Below are positions 11,192-23,794 of a stretch of 64,000 nt of DNA, in pieces. Origin of the DNA: Ustilaginoidea virens. Lineage: Eukaryota; Ascomycota; Sordariomycetes; Hypocreales; Clavicipitaceae. The position numbers were made by a program, and so were the translations under genes. The stretch covers positions 5,332,001-5,396,000 of the forward strand of contig NC_057316.1 of NCBI RefSeq assembly GCF_000687475.1, written 5' to 3'. Positions within the stretch are counted from its first letter, which is position 1, and every line of letters begins with the position of its first letter. Below the pieces are notes generated by a model. It was not told where the DNA came from. It worked only from the letters and a program-made list of their open reading frames with translations, and searched no databases.

Positions 11192-11769
11192 ACTGTCGAA
11201 CTGAATCGGGGGGACCCCCGCGGCATCAAACTCGTCGGGATATTTCCAGCCGCATGGGAGAGGGGCGAGGGCTGGTGGGTGAGAGCTGGTGGGTGAGAGC
11301 TGGCGGCGGTGTTTCTCTCAGCCAAACGTCTCGGCGGCAAAGAGAGTGTGACTGACTGAGGGGCTATGGGAGCCAAGCGGCCATGATACGTGGGCAGCTA
11401 ATCAGATACACAGACGTCTTTTTTAAATGGTCTTTTTGTCTTTTGATCAATTCTGTCCGCGTAGTATTCGTAGTATTTGATCTTCACAAGCGGTCGCACC
11501 TTGGGGGGGGAGGGGGGAGGGGCGAGGCTTGCAAGAGGCTTTGTTACTCCCTACCGTCCGTACCGAAAAGGTGGATCCCGGGATTTCCCCATCGCGATGA
11601 CCAGACGAGACGCGTTCGTTCCTGCCTCTAGCCTATAGGCTCTGGGAGGGAGTCTGAGAAAGGCACTCACTGGATCATGATGTGATGGGGTCACCCGTTT
11701 GATAGTCCCGGGCAAACTGTTTGTCCGGTCAACCTGGAGGGGCAAGTTAGAAGCCACCATGAATGCTGC
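11192..11769. other. Upstream region of GCP2 up to the transposon insertion
   Basis: Host-like DNA with no gene. It includes a G-rich run (11503-11520). It represents about two thirds of the original GCP2/pup2 divergent intergenic region; the remainder is at 31518-31851. Confidence 0.6.
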
Positions 11770-11774
11770 GTAGT

Positions 11775-11970
11775 TGTCGGCGGGGATACCGGTGGATCAT
11801 TATATGTGTCGGGAATGTCCGGATACGAATGTGGCATATGTAACCGAGGGAATAGTAGCCCCTTAGGGTTACCCCCGTGCCCACTATAAATAGCTAGTGA
11901 CCTAAGTACTATTAAGACAGGTCAGGTCAACCCTTTACAATATACCGCTTTCTCTCCCTACTTCCTAATA
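11775..11970 (+). repeat. 5' LTR of element 1 (196 bp)
   Basis: It starts TGTCGGCGGG and ends in TA (CA in the 3' copy). It contains a TATAAATA box-like motif (11884-11891). By eye it differs from the 3' LTR at 16 positions, all transitions. Confidence 0.93.
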
Positions 11971-13801
11971 TGGTAGCAATTGTGTAAAATAACACAACAA
12001 CCTTATTCTCATCCTTTTGTTAGGTGCCATAGCACTATATCGTTCGATATCTAAGATTATGCTACGGTTACCGCCTTTATCGGATACCTATTGAGGTATG
12101 ATAGTGGATTCCTGCTAGATCTATTGAAACCTCGTGTTGCTGTTATACTCGTGTGGCCTCCCATAATAAAAAGGAAGCTATTCGGAAGATCGCGATATTC
12201 TTTCGTGGTTTAACTTTATCTATGATTAACTTATTTAGTCAGATAATCAGCCTTTTGTGCCTAGAACGTTACAGATAGCAAAGATAGGTGCTAATACGGT
12301 TAATTATAATAAACCTGCATACATTCTAATATCCTAATACGAGTGGGATATCTAGTATAATTATATTCGGAGTAAGGCTCAGGCAAGGAAGGTATAGGAT
12401 CTTATTAATCCTAATCAAGCGATAATCCTTAACAAACCTGAGGATATTGCGCTCTAACTATATCGACCTATTCTAGTATAATCGTCGGTATCGATATTAA
12501 GAGAAACACTAATAGAAAGTAGTCCTTCTAGGAATATAAAGGCAGCCTCGGCGTTAAGGGTAGCTGCAATACGAAGCTATTCGCAGTTAGACTAATAGCC
12601 AGAAGACCCGAATAATTATTTCAAATAGAGATAAATCCTAAATAGCTTAGGCCCTAACGAATAGGCTACTCTCGTTAATATTATATCAAGAAACGATTGG
12701 CATAATTATACTAAGCTGGAACGGGCCCTTTCTAAATATGCAGAGTAGTTTAATACAACCCTCGGCCCGGAATTTAAATAGATAATAGCGATAAGGTCGA
12801 TAATAAGGGATAAATTATATATCCTTATTAAGTATATACAGCCGGTAAAGACCGCTATTACCAAGCATATTATATAGCGCTTCGTTCAGGTCATAAAACG
12901 GAATCTTAATAAATATAACGTTTTAGAATGGCTTAGTAAAGTATTAACTATTTACGACTGACTAGAATAAAGTGGCTTAATCCTCCTATTAGGGAATAAG
13001 CCTGCTAATATATTAGCGAAAGCCCTCTCTTAGAAGTATCCTAGCATTTAGGATAATATCGACTAGGAGATTACTAGAGCCGAAAAGCGAGGGCAATATA
13101 TTGACTTTCGTAAGATTATTAAAGATGCGAGGCAGCGGGTAGAGCTTTAAAAGAAAAGGAATATCACTAAAAGGAAGCATACTGTATTTGCCGTTAAAGG
13201 AAAGCCTTCGTTAAAGGCCGCCGCCGCCCCTAGGAATACTACCGGTATAGCTTTAGCTTTAGCTTTAAAGGAACTATTATTAGAATTAACGCTTTGTAAA
13301 TACTGTAAGTAACTATATATCAAGAAGAAGGGACCGCATTATAAGAGCTATTGGGCTTTTATTCCTTCTTTAGCGCCTAATAAGTTCCGCTTAAAGATTC
13401 AGAAGGAAACCAAAAAGGCCGCAATAGTAAAGATAAAGCAGGAAAGTAAAGAAGTGCAAGCTGCGTTTAAGGCCTTCTAAGATATACATAATAATAACGA
13501 TAATAATAAGAATAACTCGATTAAATCGAAAGGAAAAGAAAAAGAGAAGTAGGCCTTTACCGCAAAGGGTATTTCTACTAAGTCCTTTTCTGATAAGTCT
13601 CCTATTTTATAGGCGTATATTATCGTAGATATTAGTATAACGGCATATATATTTAACGACGAAAAGTGGTTTCTATATATTAATAAGGCTGTCGATTAGC
13701 ACATTCGAGGTATATTAGGCACTACTAGGGTCTAAAGTATTAGAACCGTTTAAATCGTGCTAGAAGATAGACGAATTATTACCTTTGCTAATATTCTATA
13801 T

Positions 13802-14554
13802 TGTTAAAATCCTATAGTAGCCTACTAGGCTGCTGGCCTAATGCCCTACTAGCCTACTAATCTTCTGGCCCTTATACCGCCTCTTGGACTTACGGTAGTC
13901 TTACCAACCTTAGGCCTTTGCCTTTTACCTTAAGGATTTTCAGTGGATTATTTACTGTATATCAAGTAAGGTAGGCCTTGTTAAAAAAAAAGGTGTGGCA
14001 TTGCTAAATTAGCGTGGTTGCCTACTAGCGTGGTGGCGGCCTACTAGCGTGGTGTGGCATTGCTAAATTAGCGTGGTGGCCTACTAGCGTAGTGGCTAGT
14101 CCACTAGTGTGGTAGTTAGTCACTAGCGTGGTGACTAATTACTAGTGCGGTGGTTAGGGTGGTTGGAAAGGTCGGATATAGCGGGGTTGCTGACGTATTA
14201 TAGCGAGCATTACGGGGAGCCTTCTTACTGGCTACCCTGGATGCCTGGGCCCACCCCTTCTTCGTGTATATATAGGATAGCTTTCCCCCTTCTTTTTAGA
14301 TAGTAGAAGGGCAGCACAATCGAGTCTATTAATGCACTACATGCCTCTTAACTTCCACCTTCCCTGCGTTTTCTGGTTATCTTATATTTGCCTTGCCTTT
14401 ACACTTGCCCTGCTTTATAGCACTTGTATAGTCTTAGGACTTGGTGAAAAATCTAGTATTTATACTAAGATTAGTTCACAGGTCGCAGACAGTCTTATGC
14501 CATCTAGCTAGCTAGTAAGGCTCTGCTTTTATAGTGACCTTTAGAATTGCAATA
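13802..14554 (+). repeat. 5' LTR of element 2 (753 bp)
   Basis: It starts TGTTAAAATC and ends GCAATA. It contains internal short repeats built on CTACTAGCGTGGTGG (about 14005-14150) and a TATATATAGG motif (14268-14277). It differs from the 3' LTR by 8 transitions. Confidence 0.93.
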
Positions 14555-14739
14555 GGTTATGAGCCCGGGTTTTTACTTCTTTGTTTTTACCCTACCTTTT
14601 TGTGTTCACCCCTTGGTCTCTTTTGCTTATTAGTACTACTAATATAGCTATCCTTTGGTATCTTCGGCTTACCTTTATTAACTTTGGCTTACCTATTATT
14701 ACCTTTGGCTTACCCTCTATTACCTACGGTATTACCCTG

Positions 14740-15055
14740 CGGCAATCAACGGCGTACCTAACGGCAACTTACGGCGTAACCTCACGGCACTTTTAGCGTA
14801 ACCTTACGTTATTTTTGGAGTAACCTACGGCACCTACGGACTTTATAGTGTGATATCTATCACACTATACCACTGTATAACACCTTTGCACCTAGTGCAC
14901 GACACCCACTGCACCATACGGCACCTGTTATACTCTTCCACTTATAGCACTTTTGGTACGGCACTTACGGCACCTTTTATATTACGGCACCTATAGCACC
15001 TACGGCACCTACGGCACCTACGGCACTTACGGCACCTTTATATTACGGCACCACA
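14740..15055 (+). repeat. Degenerate TACGGCACC tandem repeats in the element 2 leader
   Basis: The 735-bp leader between the 5' LTR and the first codon of element 2 contains many copies of TACGGCACC or TACGGCACTT, four of them perfectly tandem near 15000-15030. It holds no open reading frame of note. Confidence 0.75.
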
Positions 15056-15289
15056 TAAGCACCTTAAATACTAACGCTATATTCTGGACTTGCACAACGC
15101 CTACGGCATCTGTGCTTTTATACTGAGACCTACCGCTATATTCTGCGGTTACCTTTTATAGTAGGCTACTAGCCACTATATTTACTAGCTGTCCAGCTAG
15201 TTACTCGACTATTTTGCCAGCTATTTAGCTGGTTATTCATCTGTTCCTACAGCTATTAGCACCATTTTTAACGACTTTTAACCACTATA

Positions 15290-16401
15290 ATGGCACAGTC
15301 TAGGCCTTCCACTTATAAGGCCACTTTGGATTCCAACTCTAAAGCTAATCTTACTGTACAACTACAGCTAGATATGGACTATATAAAGTCCCAGATGAAC
15401 ACCCTAACTATCCTTTTACAAGGCTTAGTTAGTAGGCAAAATAGTAATGTTCCTACTATTATAATTAGCAAGGAACTGGTAGAGGCTACTAGCCCTACTA
15501 TCTCCGGTCCTACTAATACGACTAGTAAGGACCCTGTAGAGGCTACTAGCCCTACTACTATTAATGCCGCTTCTATTAATAATAGCAAGAATAATTCTAC
15601 TAATAATAAGAAAAAGAAGCAGCAAAAGAAGAAGGAACAGGACTCTAATAATAGCAGCAAACAGCAAAATATCGAGTCCTTTATTATAGGCAATTATAAT
15701 ACCCAGGATACTAATATATCCTATTCCTCTTCTTCTACCACTATATCCACTGATATAAGCTATAGTGCTAAATTAGGCGGTAGGACCCCTAAGGATGCCC
15801 TCCTTTACGATACAGGCTCTACTTATCATATTGTAAATGATAAGAAGTATTTCACCACTTTTCACCATTTTGAAAAGGATGATAAGCCGGTAATTACTAC
15901 TGGTGGTAGCCCTATTTCCCCTACTAGTTGGGGCACAGCACGATTTACTGTGCTACAGGGCGTTAATCCCACCAAATGGGGTATTATAGAGCTCAAGAAT
16001 GCACTATATATTCCTACCTTGGATATTAACATTATTAGCGGTGTAAAGCACTATGCCGCTAAAGGGGTACTAATTAAAAATCAGCTTTGGTCAGCAAGCC
16101 GTAAATGCATCGGCATTTTTAACTTCGAAAAATACGGCTTTTTCCTTCCACAGAAAGGAATAGATACACCACTACTGCATCAACCTTGCAGCTACTATAC
16201 TAATAGTATAGTAGTAGAGGTCCCCAGCCCTACTAACCCTGCTAATTATAGTGATCCTGAGGAAACCACTATTACCCCCGTTCCTACTACTGCGACTAGT
16301 AAGGAACCTATAGAGGCTATTAGCCCTACTACCCAACCTTCCGCTATTACGACTAGCGAAGACCCTATAGAGGTTACTAACCCTACTCCTGCCCCTATAG
16401 C
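15290..16401 (+). CDS. Element 2 polyprotein, N-terminal part (protease region), interrupted by element 3
   Basis: The ATG at 15290 opens a frame coding for a short N-terminal segment, a Lys/Gln-rich basic stretch and a copia-type retropepsin with LLYDTGSTYHIV (Asp at about 15809). GAG-pre-integrase-like sequence follows (KNALYIPTLDINIISG). No canonical capsid or CCHC zinc knuckle is visible, which is unusual. Four related peptides recur: KELVEATSPT, KDPVEATSPT, KEPIEAISPT and EDPIEVTNPT. The open frame continues to a stop at 16564, but everything after 16401 is translated LTR of element 3, so that C-terminus is an artefact. The true continuation is at 23795 after the duplicated ATAGC. Confidence 0.85.
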
Positions 16402-16742
16402 TGTCGGAATCGCTGTCGCAAGGTGCCCAATTGGGCACATTGCGACGGATGTGCCGCGCACACCCGATGCGCACGATGTGGCCACTTTGGCCCCTTTTGC
16501 CCCTTTACCCCTGAGCCCGGTAGGGCACGCGGGCAGTCCGGCCCGACCGCGCCGAAGCACGTGACTACGGCACGCATAAAAAGGCCATATCGTGTAATTA
16601 CTCTTTTGCTTCCTTTCTTTCCTTTTAGTTAGTCATAGTTATAATCAAAGAAGTAATCATACCTTTGACTAGTGACCTCACGGTACTTGATACCACGCGC
16701 GCAACCCTACGTACAACTGGGTACCCCTTGGTGAAACCAATA
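16402..16742 (+). repeat. 5' LTR of element 3 (341 bp)
   Basis: It starts TGTCGGAATCGCTG and ends ACCAATA. It is GC-rich against an AT-rich interior and carries a perfect 16-bp palindrome GTGCCCAATTGGGCAC near its start. It differs from the 3' copy by about 15 transitions. Confidence 0.92.
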
Positions 16743-19700
16743 CTGATCAGTGAAGTTGAAGTTCACTTTATAGATTAGCTAGGACTAGCAAGAAGAGGCG
16801 ATTTAAAAAGATCGTGCTAATAAGGAACGTGATTTAGCCTAATTCAGTCGAAACGGCTTATATATTACGGACTAAGGAATAAATTAATTGTGTCTAACCT
16901 TCCCTACTCGTTTATCATAAGGAATAATCGCTAAATATTACACTGATTGATTGTGTTAGTTAGTAACGATCGCTAAATATTACGATATCTTCGGTTGTGC
17001 CGGGAACTATAGAACGCCAAATCTATCGTGATACTATTAGTAGGCATAAATGCAGGTTCTTATGCAAGCGACTTAGAGCCTTATAACGGTAAAGGACCTA
17101 TTTACCGATATACAGTCAAATAAGCAATCGGAACGCCTATAATATCCTGCCCGATTATTACTTCCTTCCTTTTTTCCTTCTTTTACTATTTATAACCTTC
17201 TTTTTATCAATTGCTTCCTTCCTTCTACCTTCTTTTTATTAATTACTTCCTTCTAATACCTATGCTAAATGCTCCCTTTCTCTCTGCCATACACACCTAC
17301 TCCTATCAATATTATAATGGAGGCACCACTACTGGAAAAGCTCAACCCTTTCGCTAAGATTATTATAAAAGACTAGATCGATTCGATAGACTAAGTTAAC
17401 CCTATAAATACTACGGACGAACAGTTATATAATCGTATTGCCTACCTCATCAATAGTTATATAATAGGCGATAAGAAGGATGATAATCTATAGGAATAAT
17501 TCCGTGAGGATTGTAATGAGTGGACTAAGGAGCTATTTAGCCGTATTAATAAATGGCTCCTATAGGAATTCTAAACAACCCTATGGGAATGTGGGGTGTA
17601 TATTAGAAGCATAAGATCATCAATAATTAGGACCCTTCTCCATTATATATAATAAGAGCATATGCCTGAATGGCCTTAAGAAGAAATAGACCTCTAACTT
17701 GCACGCAAGACCTTTATATCCCGGTTAAACCTAGATAGGGAATAATTAGTCCCTACTGCTTATACCGAACGGGAGATGTAAATGAACTAGGATGCCCCCT
17801 CTATTATAAGCTTAAGGAATTCACTTCCTGTTATAATTGTTCGAATACCCTTATAGATACCGTTATAAATACCCTTACGAACACCCTCGCGATTACCCTC
17901 GCGAAGACCTTTATAAGCCCCTTCGACCCCTAGGGACTTTGCAATACTAACGGCATAATAACCCCTTATCCCTCTATCTACGTTAAAGAAAGCCCCTATT
18001 CCTATTAATACCGAAGAAGAAAGGGGCCGGCCGCTATAACAGAAAGGGAAAGCGCCTATTTACAATAGGCCGCTATTTGAGACAGGGGAAAGCTCCCGAT
18101 AGTAATAACAGCACATAATAGACGATGACTATAGCCCGACCGACTAAATACTATACCCTAGGGGTTATACCCCTAGCCGAGCTAGCCGAGGCGGCTATCC
18201 TAATACCCCTTGGAATTATAGTATGCCCATAAGGACTAAAGGTTAGATTATAGGCCCCAATAATATGCTTTAATCAATAGAGAGCGCTAACGGCAATACC
18301 CTTGAAGTTGCTAGTGATACCCTCTAAGCTACTAATATCAATATTCCCCGATATGCCGTTACTAGCGGCACAGGGCAAGCCCCTAATATTAATAAAACAA
18401 CTGCCTTTAATACCAGATATCACGAATTATAGTATTGCAGCTACAACCTATAGGCATAAATGCCTTAACTACCGGCTTAAATGCCTATAATACTAAAGAT
18501 AGGCACGGCACTGGACCCCTCCCGGCACTATCAGCCTACCTAGGCCGATAAACGGACCGTTTTAACGGGAGGACCGGTAAACCTAGACCGACCTGGGTTA
18601 TAGGATAACCCAGCTAGAGATCCCGCTAGCCTACCGTAAGGCTACCGATAAGCCGTTCTGGAATACCCTCCGGAATACTACTAAGAAGATTATACCTGAA
18701 GAGCCTATATAGAGGCCGGGTTTGATGATATTTCGAAGAAGATATTTAACCTTTTACGTAGCTATCGTATAGAGGATAGATATAGCGGCAAAATAGATGA
18801 CTTCCTTATACTAAAGGTAGTATCCTTTAAGAGCAAGTGCTGCCTTCTAGGATTGCCCGATTATATATTCGCTAGAGCTTTTTAAATCATGCTAATTGGC
18901 GATATTAAGATATACTACTTCGATAATATCGAATGCATTCGTAATACCCTCACTTTTGACGATATGGTCCGCAAAGTTAAGAGCTATTTCGAGAATGAGA
19001 GCATAAAGCAATTCTATTTGCACCGTTGGAATAGAATAATGCTCTAATTAACTATTGCGAAATATCCCGATAAGTTAAAGCTAGAATGCCTTAATATCCT
19101 ACTAGAGGAACTTTAGCGCCTATATTATAGTCTTTTTCCCCCCTTTATAGCTGATATAGAGCTTCATCGGCAAGTGCTTAACGCTATAAGGGATATCCCT
19201 GAGTGTAGCTAGGCTATGTATCGTTATGCCTTTATATTCGAAGGCCTCGCCGCTGACCTATGGCGATCCCTTTCTATCTACGAGACTACCTATATGACTT
19301 AATAGCATTATTTCCTTTAATAGCAGCCCTAATAACATTAGGATGTTGAAGATATTGATAATAATATGGCGCTGTTTATAGACCGTAGATAAAGTTAATC
19401 TAACGATTGGCACTAACGCCCTTAACGCCGATTCGGCTCACAATAGCAGTATTAACGGTAATAATAGAATCGCGCCTTTCTAGCTAGGCCCCGTTAAAGA
19501 AGATACTTCGTTTGCAATAAATCAGGATGTTGGTTATCTAACTATACTGATAAAGAATAATAAGAATTAAAGGCATAATGGCTAAAGAACCGCTCCAACC
19601 GGACCGCCCCTAATGATAAGAAATTCTATATTTTCCTATAGGAATACGAAGGGACTGCCGATTAAGCCCTTAAAGATGCCGATTTTGATAATATTATTGA

Positions 19701-19884
19701 AGATATTGAAGTCATAATGGCAGGGGTCATATATTAGGATATAGAGGACGCTATCGCACCACAAATTACAGCCACTTAGTATTTCTAAGCCCCCCTGCAA
19801 ATAGAGGCATCACCAATTGAGATATTGCAAGCCTTATAAGATGAATTATGCCGATATGCCTTCCTGCAAATTGACCCCTTCCGA

Positions 19885-20232
19885 ATGCCCTTACTAAGTT
19901 CTGCCTTTCTAGAAGAAGAACGTTATGGTGACTATACCTTCTGTGGAATCCTCCTGGATACTAGCGCCTCTGGCCTATCTATAGTAGGCATAGGGCAAGT
20001 AAGAGCCCTAATAAGAGTAATAAAATCTTTAACGATCGAGTCAATAGATAAGCAGCATACTATTAATTTTAGAGCAGGCTCTGCCATATCTTTTGGCATA
20101 CTGAATATTCTGATGATATTCGGCAATATCCCCTTCCACGTTCTTAATAGTAGCACCCCCTTTCTCTATTCTATTATAGATATAGATAGGATAGGCGTAA
20201 AGCTAGATAATATCGATAACCTATTAATCTAA
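19885..20232 (+). pseudogene. Protease-region fragment of element 3 pol
   Basis: This is the longest stop-free piece of element 3 (115 codons). CGILLDTSASGLSIVG corresponds to the retropepsin active-site region (DTGA type, here DTSA). The downstream stretch TPFLYSIIDIDRIGV matches the segment that precedes integrase in fungal copia polyproteins. It is a relic of a once continuous gag-pol frame. Confidence 0.7.
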
Positions 20233-22602
20233 GGGAATATTAAGGTTCCAATTATCAGGAAATAGGGATATCTATAGTAGACTCTTAATGCCATAGATAC
20301 TATTGCCTTCTACCTTTTATTATAGGAAATCTATTAGCTTTATCGTCGATTCGGGCACCCCTCTATTAATAGGCTCTCTAAATTGCTTTAATGGGCTAGT
20401 TATAATAATATTGACCGCAATATCATCGAGAGCATCACCTATATATGCTATTAATGCTAAATGAACGCAAAGGCACCTAGCCGATTTAAATTCATGCTTA
20501 AGGATGACGATACTAGCTAATTTAATTATGAGATTATCGTTGATATCCTTTATATTAATAATCGGCCGGTATTACATATTGTGGATGCCGCGATAAGCTT
20601 CTAGGCAGCTAGATTTCTTGATCTATAAAGGCAGAAGGCCTACGATATTTGGAATGCCCTTAAGGAATGCTAGATTGATACCTATTTTGGCCTACCGGAT
20701 TAGATAGTCTACGATACCGGACTAAACTTTACTTCCGCTGAATTCCGTTATAATGCCCGGCTTCTATCTATCAATATAGATAAAATTCCTATAGAAGCCT
20801 ATAATAGTATTGGCAAAGTCGAAAGATACTACGCCCCATTACGCCGAGCCTATACTATTATTGACAACGAAATAGGCGACCTAATAATAAAGGAATAGAA
20901 ATTATAGCTTGCTATAAAGGCTGTTAACGATTCTACTAGACCTAACGGTTTAGTGCCTATATTATTGGTCTTTAGGGTATATCTTCGACTCACAGATAAT
21001 TCACCCCCTAGCTTATTAGTATTATAATGCGCCTTAACGTTACGAAAGGCTATTGATAAAGTTAGGAAATGCCTTACTAAGCGATAAGTTTATAATGCCT
21101 TCGCCTAATGGAACGGCCCGAACATATAGCCTATCTACCGACTACCCCTATAGTTAGACGTATGGGTATAGAGAGAAAAGGGTGGATAGTATAGGCCGTA
21201 CCAGCTAATCAGCCTTAAAAGTGAGACCTATATCGTATAGATGCTATATAGCCCGGTTAAGTTCCGGTTAACGGTCGTTAAGCCTTATAACTATAACCTT
21301 GATAGCGATCCCGCTGCCGATAATCCCGAAGATATCGTCTATGCCGAAGGACTAGCCCGCCCTAGCAGACTAGAGGTCAGGATACCGGCTGCAGCCCTAC
21401 CGCTAGCATATGTGATATCCGACGTTATGATTAATAAGGACTAAGAAGAGGCTCTCGTCAATGCTATCGCTTCTAATACCGTTATTAACGCCTCTTTCCT
21501 AACCGCTAAAGAGTAAGCCGACTTATAGCTTGCTAGCTAATTACGCTGGGAAGGCAAGATCACAACCCCTAGAGACCCTTTTAAGTAGTCGGACCATATA
21601 GAGATTGAAGCATTATAAGCCCGTAATATGTTCCGATTTATCACCTTTAATATCGGTTAATATAGAGCCTAACGCCTGTTTAACTTACGTATAGTACGAG
21701 AAATCAAGGGCAAAGGCATGGATATACCGTACGAGAAGTCTAGGCTTATTATTTAAGGGCATAATGATGATAAAAAGCGATTGATATTGACTTAGTCCCC
21801 TATAATTCAATGGGCGAGTTAATGGCTACTAATATCAATAGCCCCATTACTATAATAATCTTATGGCCTCTTCCTTTAGATATAGGACATTATATAAGCT
21901 TACGTGCAGTCATCAACTACCCTTAATAGATCGATTATCGCTAAGCTACCTAAGTAGATAGCGTATTAATACCCCGATAATACTATCATGGAAGTAGTGA
22001 AGCCACTATATAGAATAGCTAAGGCAGGCACCCACTAGTAGGCGATATACTTCCAGCACTATCGCGAAAAGTTGGGTATAACTATATCAACCTATAACCC
22101 CTGCTTGCTGATATCCACCGGTAATAACGATACTGATTATACTAATGCTCCTGACCGCGATACTACCATATGCTTCGGTATCGTGGGTATGTAGACTGAC
22201 GATACCCTCGGCCTAAGTGACGATGCCTTCTTCTAATGGGAAGAATTAGAGCTCACTAAGGCAGGCTTTAACGCCAAGCCTAAGACGAAGCTATTACCAA
22301 CTATACCCCTAATATTCAACGGGTATATACTAACGGCCAATGCTAACGGTATAATATTATGCTAGAAAGGTTAAAGTAAGAAGATCGCGACTATCGATAA
22401 GAATGCACCTACGGCCTAGCATAATTATGTCGAATAATGCGCTCGCGGTGCTTATGTAGCTACGGTCTGCTAGCCTAAGGCGTCTTTCGACCTGTCCGTC
22501 GCGGCATAATATTAATAGCCTAATCCTGAGGATATCGCGAGGTTGAATAAGCGCCTTCAATAGCAGCACGATAACCAGGATCGTGGCTTATAGTATATCA
22601 AT

Positions 22603-22824
22603 TTGGCCCTTACCACAGCTAAGATCTTTATATTTGTTAACGGATCCTTTGCCAATAATAAAGATTTAAGCTCCCAGATTGGTTATGTGATTGTGCTAGG
22701 GAATGAGGCAGATACTGCGAATAACGCCTTCCAGCTGACCGGTAATATTATTACTTATAGCTCTATAAAGAGCAAGCGGGTAATGCGCAGCGCACTCGCT
22801 TCGGAGCTATATAGTATGGTATAA
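22603..22824 (+). pseudogene. RNase H fragment of element 3 pol
   Basis: A stop-free window of the degraded RNase H domain: KIFIFVNGSFANNKDLSSQI, then IKSKRVMRSALASELYSMV, the conserved Glu-bearing helix. Flanking sequence in the same frame continues the domain, interrupted by TAG/TAA codons. Confidence 0.7.
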
Positions 22825-23448
22825 GGGGTCGATATCGTATATGCGATAGGCACGACCCTTAATATGATTACTAGTAGGCTGGGATTGCTAAAGATCCCTA
22901 TAGTTATGTATATGGATTCGTTTTTGCTATACGAATGCTTAGTTAAGCTAGGCACTACTAAGGAAAAGAGGCTCATAATAGATATTATAGCCCTACGACA
23001 GTTATACGAGCGCCAGGAGATTTATAAGATCTGTTAGATTAATGGAAATAACAATCTCGCCGACGCAATAACTAAGGGAACGCCTAATAAAGCCCTTAAG
23101 ACCTTCGTCGACCAAAATAAGGCTATTATACGTGTGGAAGGGTGGGTAAAGAGGTCGGTTAATGTCTGACTGCGTTTGGAAGGTATTAGTGATATTATGG
23201 GTGGCAAGTGTGTGGATTTTCCTATATTTAATGTTGTGTGCAATATTGCCCCTTTTCTGCCCCTTTGTTTTGGCTGCGATATTCAATATACCGGCTATAC
23301 GGTATGAGCCTGTATAAGCCGGCCGCGCGGCGCGATGGCGTTATCGGCGGCACAACCTGCCGAGACCGCGCCGCACTTTTCTTTCTATGTGTGCGCCTTA
23401 CATCCTAGCGATTCCGATGTTTGCTTCTATAAAAAGAGAAGCTGCTAG

Positions 23449-23789
23449 TGTCGGAATCGCTGTTGTAAGGTGCCCAATTGGGCATATTGCGACGGATGTG
23501 CCGCGTACACCCGATGCGTACGATATAGCCACTTTGGCCCCTTTTGCCCCTTTACCCCTGAGCCCGGTAGGGCATGCGGGCAGTCCGGCCCGACCGCGCC
23601 GAAGCATGTGACTACGGCACGCACAAAAAGGCCACATCGTGTAATTACTCTTTTGCTTCCTTTCTTTCCTCTTAGTTAGTTATAGTTATAATCAAAGAAG
23701 TAATCATACCTTTGACCGGTGACCTCACGGTACTTGATACCACGCGCGCAACCCTACGTACAACTGGGTACCCCTTGGTGAAACCAATA
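23449..23789 (+). repeat. 3' LTR of element 3 (341 bp)
   Basis: Same length as the 5' copy. A CpA to TpA change breaks the palindrome found in the 5' copy. It is preceded by a GC-rich stretch (about 23308-23380) unlike the rest of the element. Confidence 0.92.
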
Positions 23790-23794
23790 ATAGC

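Larger units (their letters stand above)
16397..23794 (+). mobile_element. LTR retrotransposon 3 (Ty1/copia type), inserted in element 2, with target duplication ATAGC
   Basis: The element proper is 16402-23789 (7,388 bp), with 341-bp LTRs and the 5-bp duplication ATAGC at 16397-16401 and 23790-23794. It lies within the pol frame of element 2. Its own coding DNA (+ strand) is heavily decayed. Recognisable parts, in order: gag-like (about 17320-19500); a zinc knuckle with CNKSGCW (about 19508-19530); a protease region with ILLDTSASGL (about 19945); integrase-like sequence at 20330-20900 (VDAATSFQAARFL-like, IVYDTGLNFTS); reverse transcriptase remnants (about 21880-22600); RNase H with KIFIFVNGSFANNKDLSSQI (22624-22683). 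PR-IN-RT-RH order makes it Ty1/copia. A purine-rich run (23431-23442) precedes the 3' LTR. No tRNA 3'-end complement is obvious after the 5' LTR. Confidence 0.9.

Noticed and set aside
11383..11760. Small open frames between GCP2 and the transposon
   Set aside because: Short, overlapping on both strands and without motifs; this is promoter DNA.
16402..16564. C-terminal end of the 424-codon open frame as genuine protein
   Set aside because: It lies in the 5' LTR of element 3; the same residues reappear at 23449-23611 from the 3' LTR.
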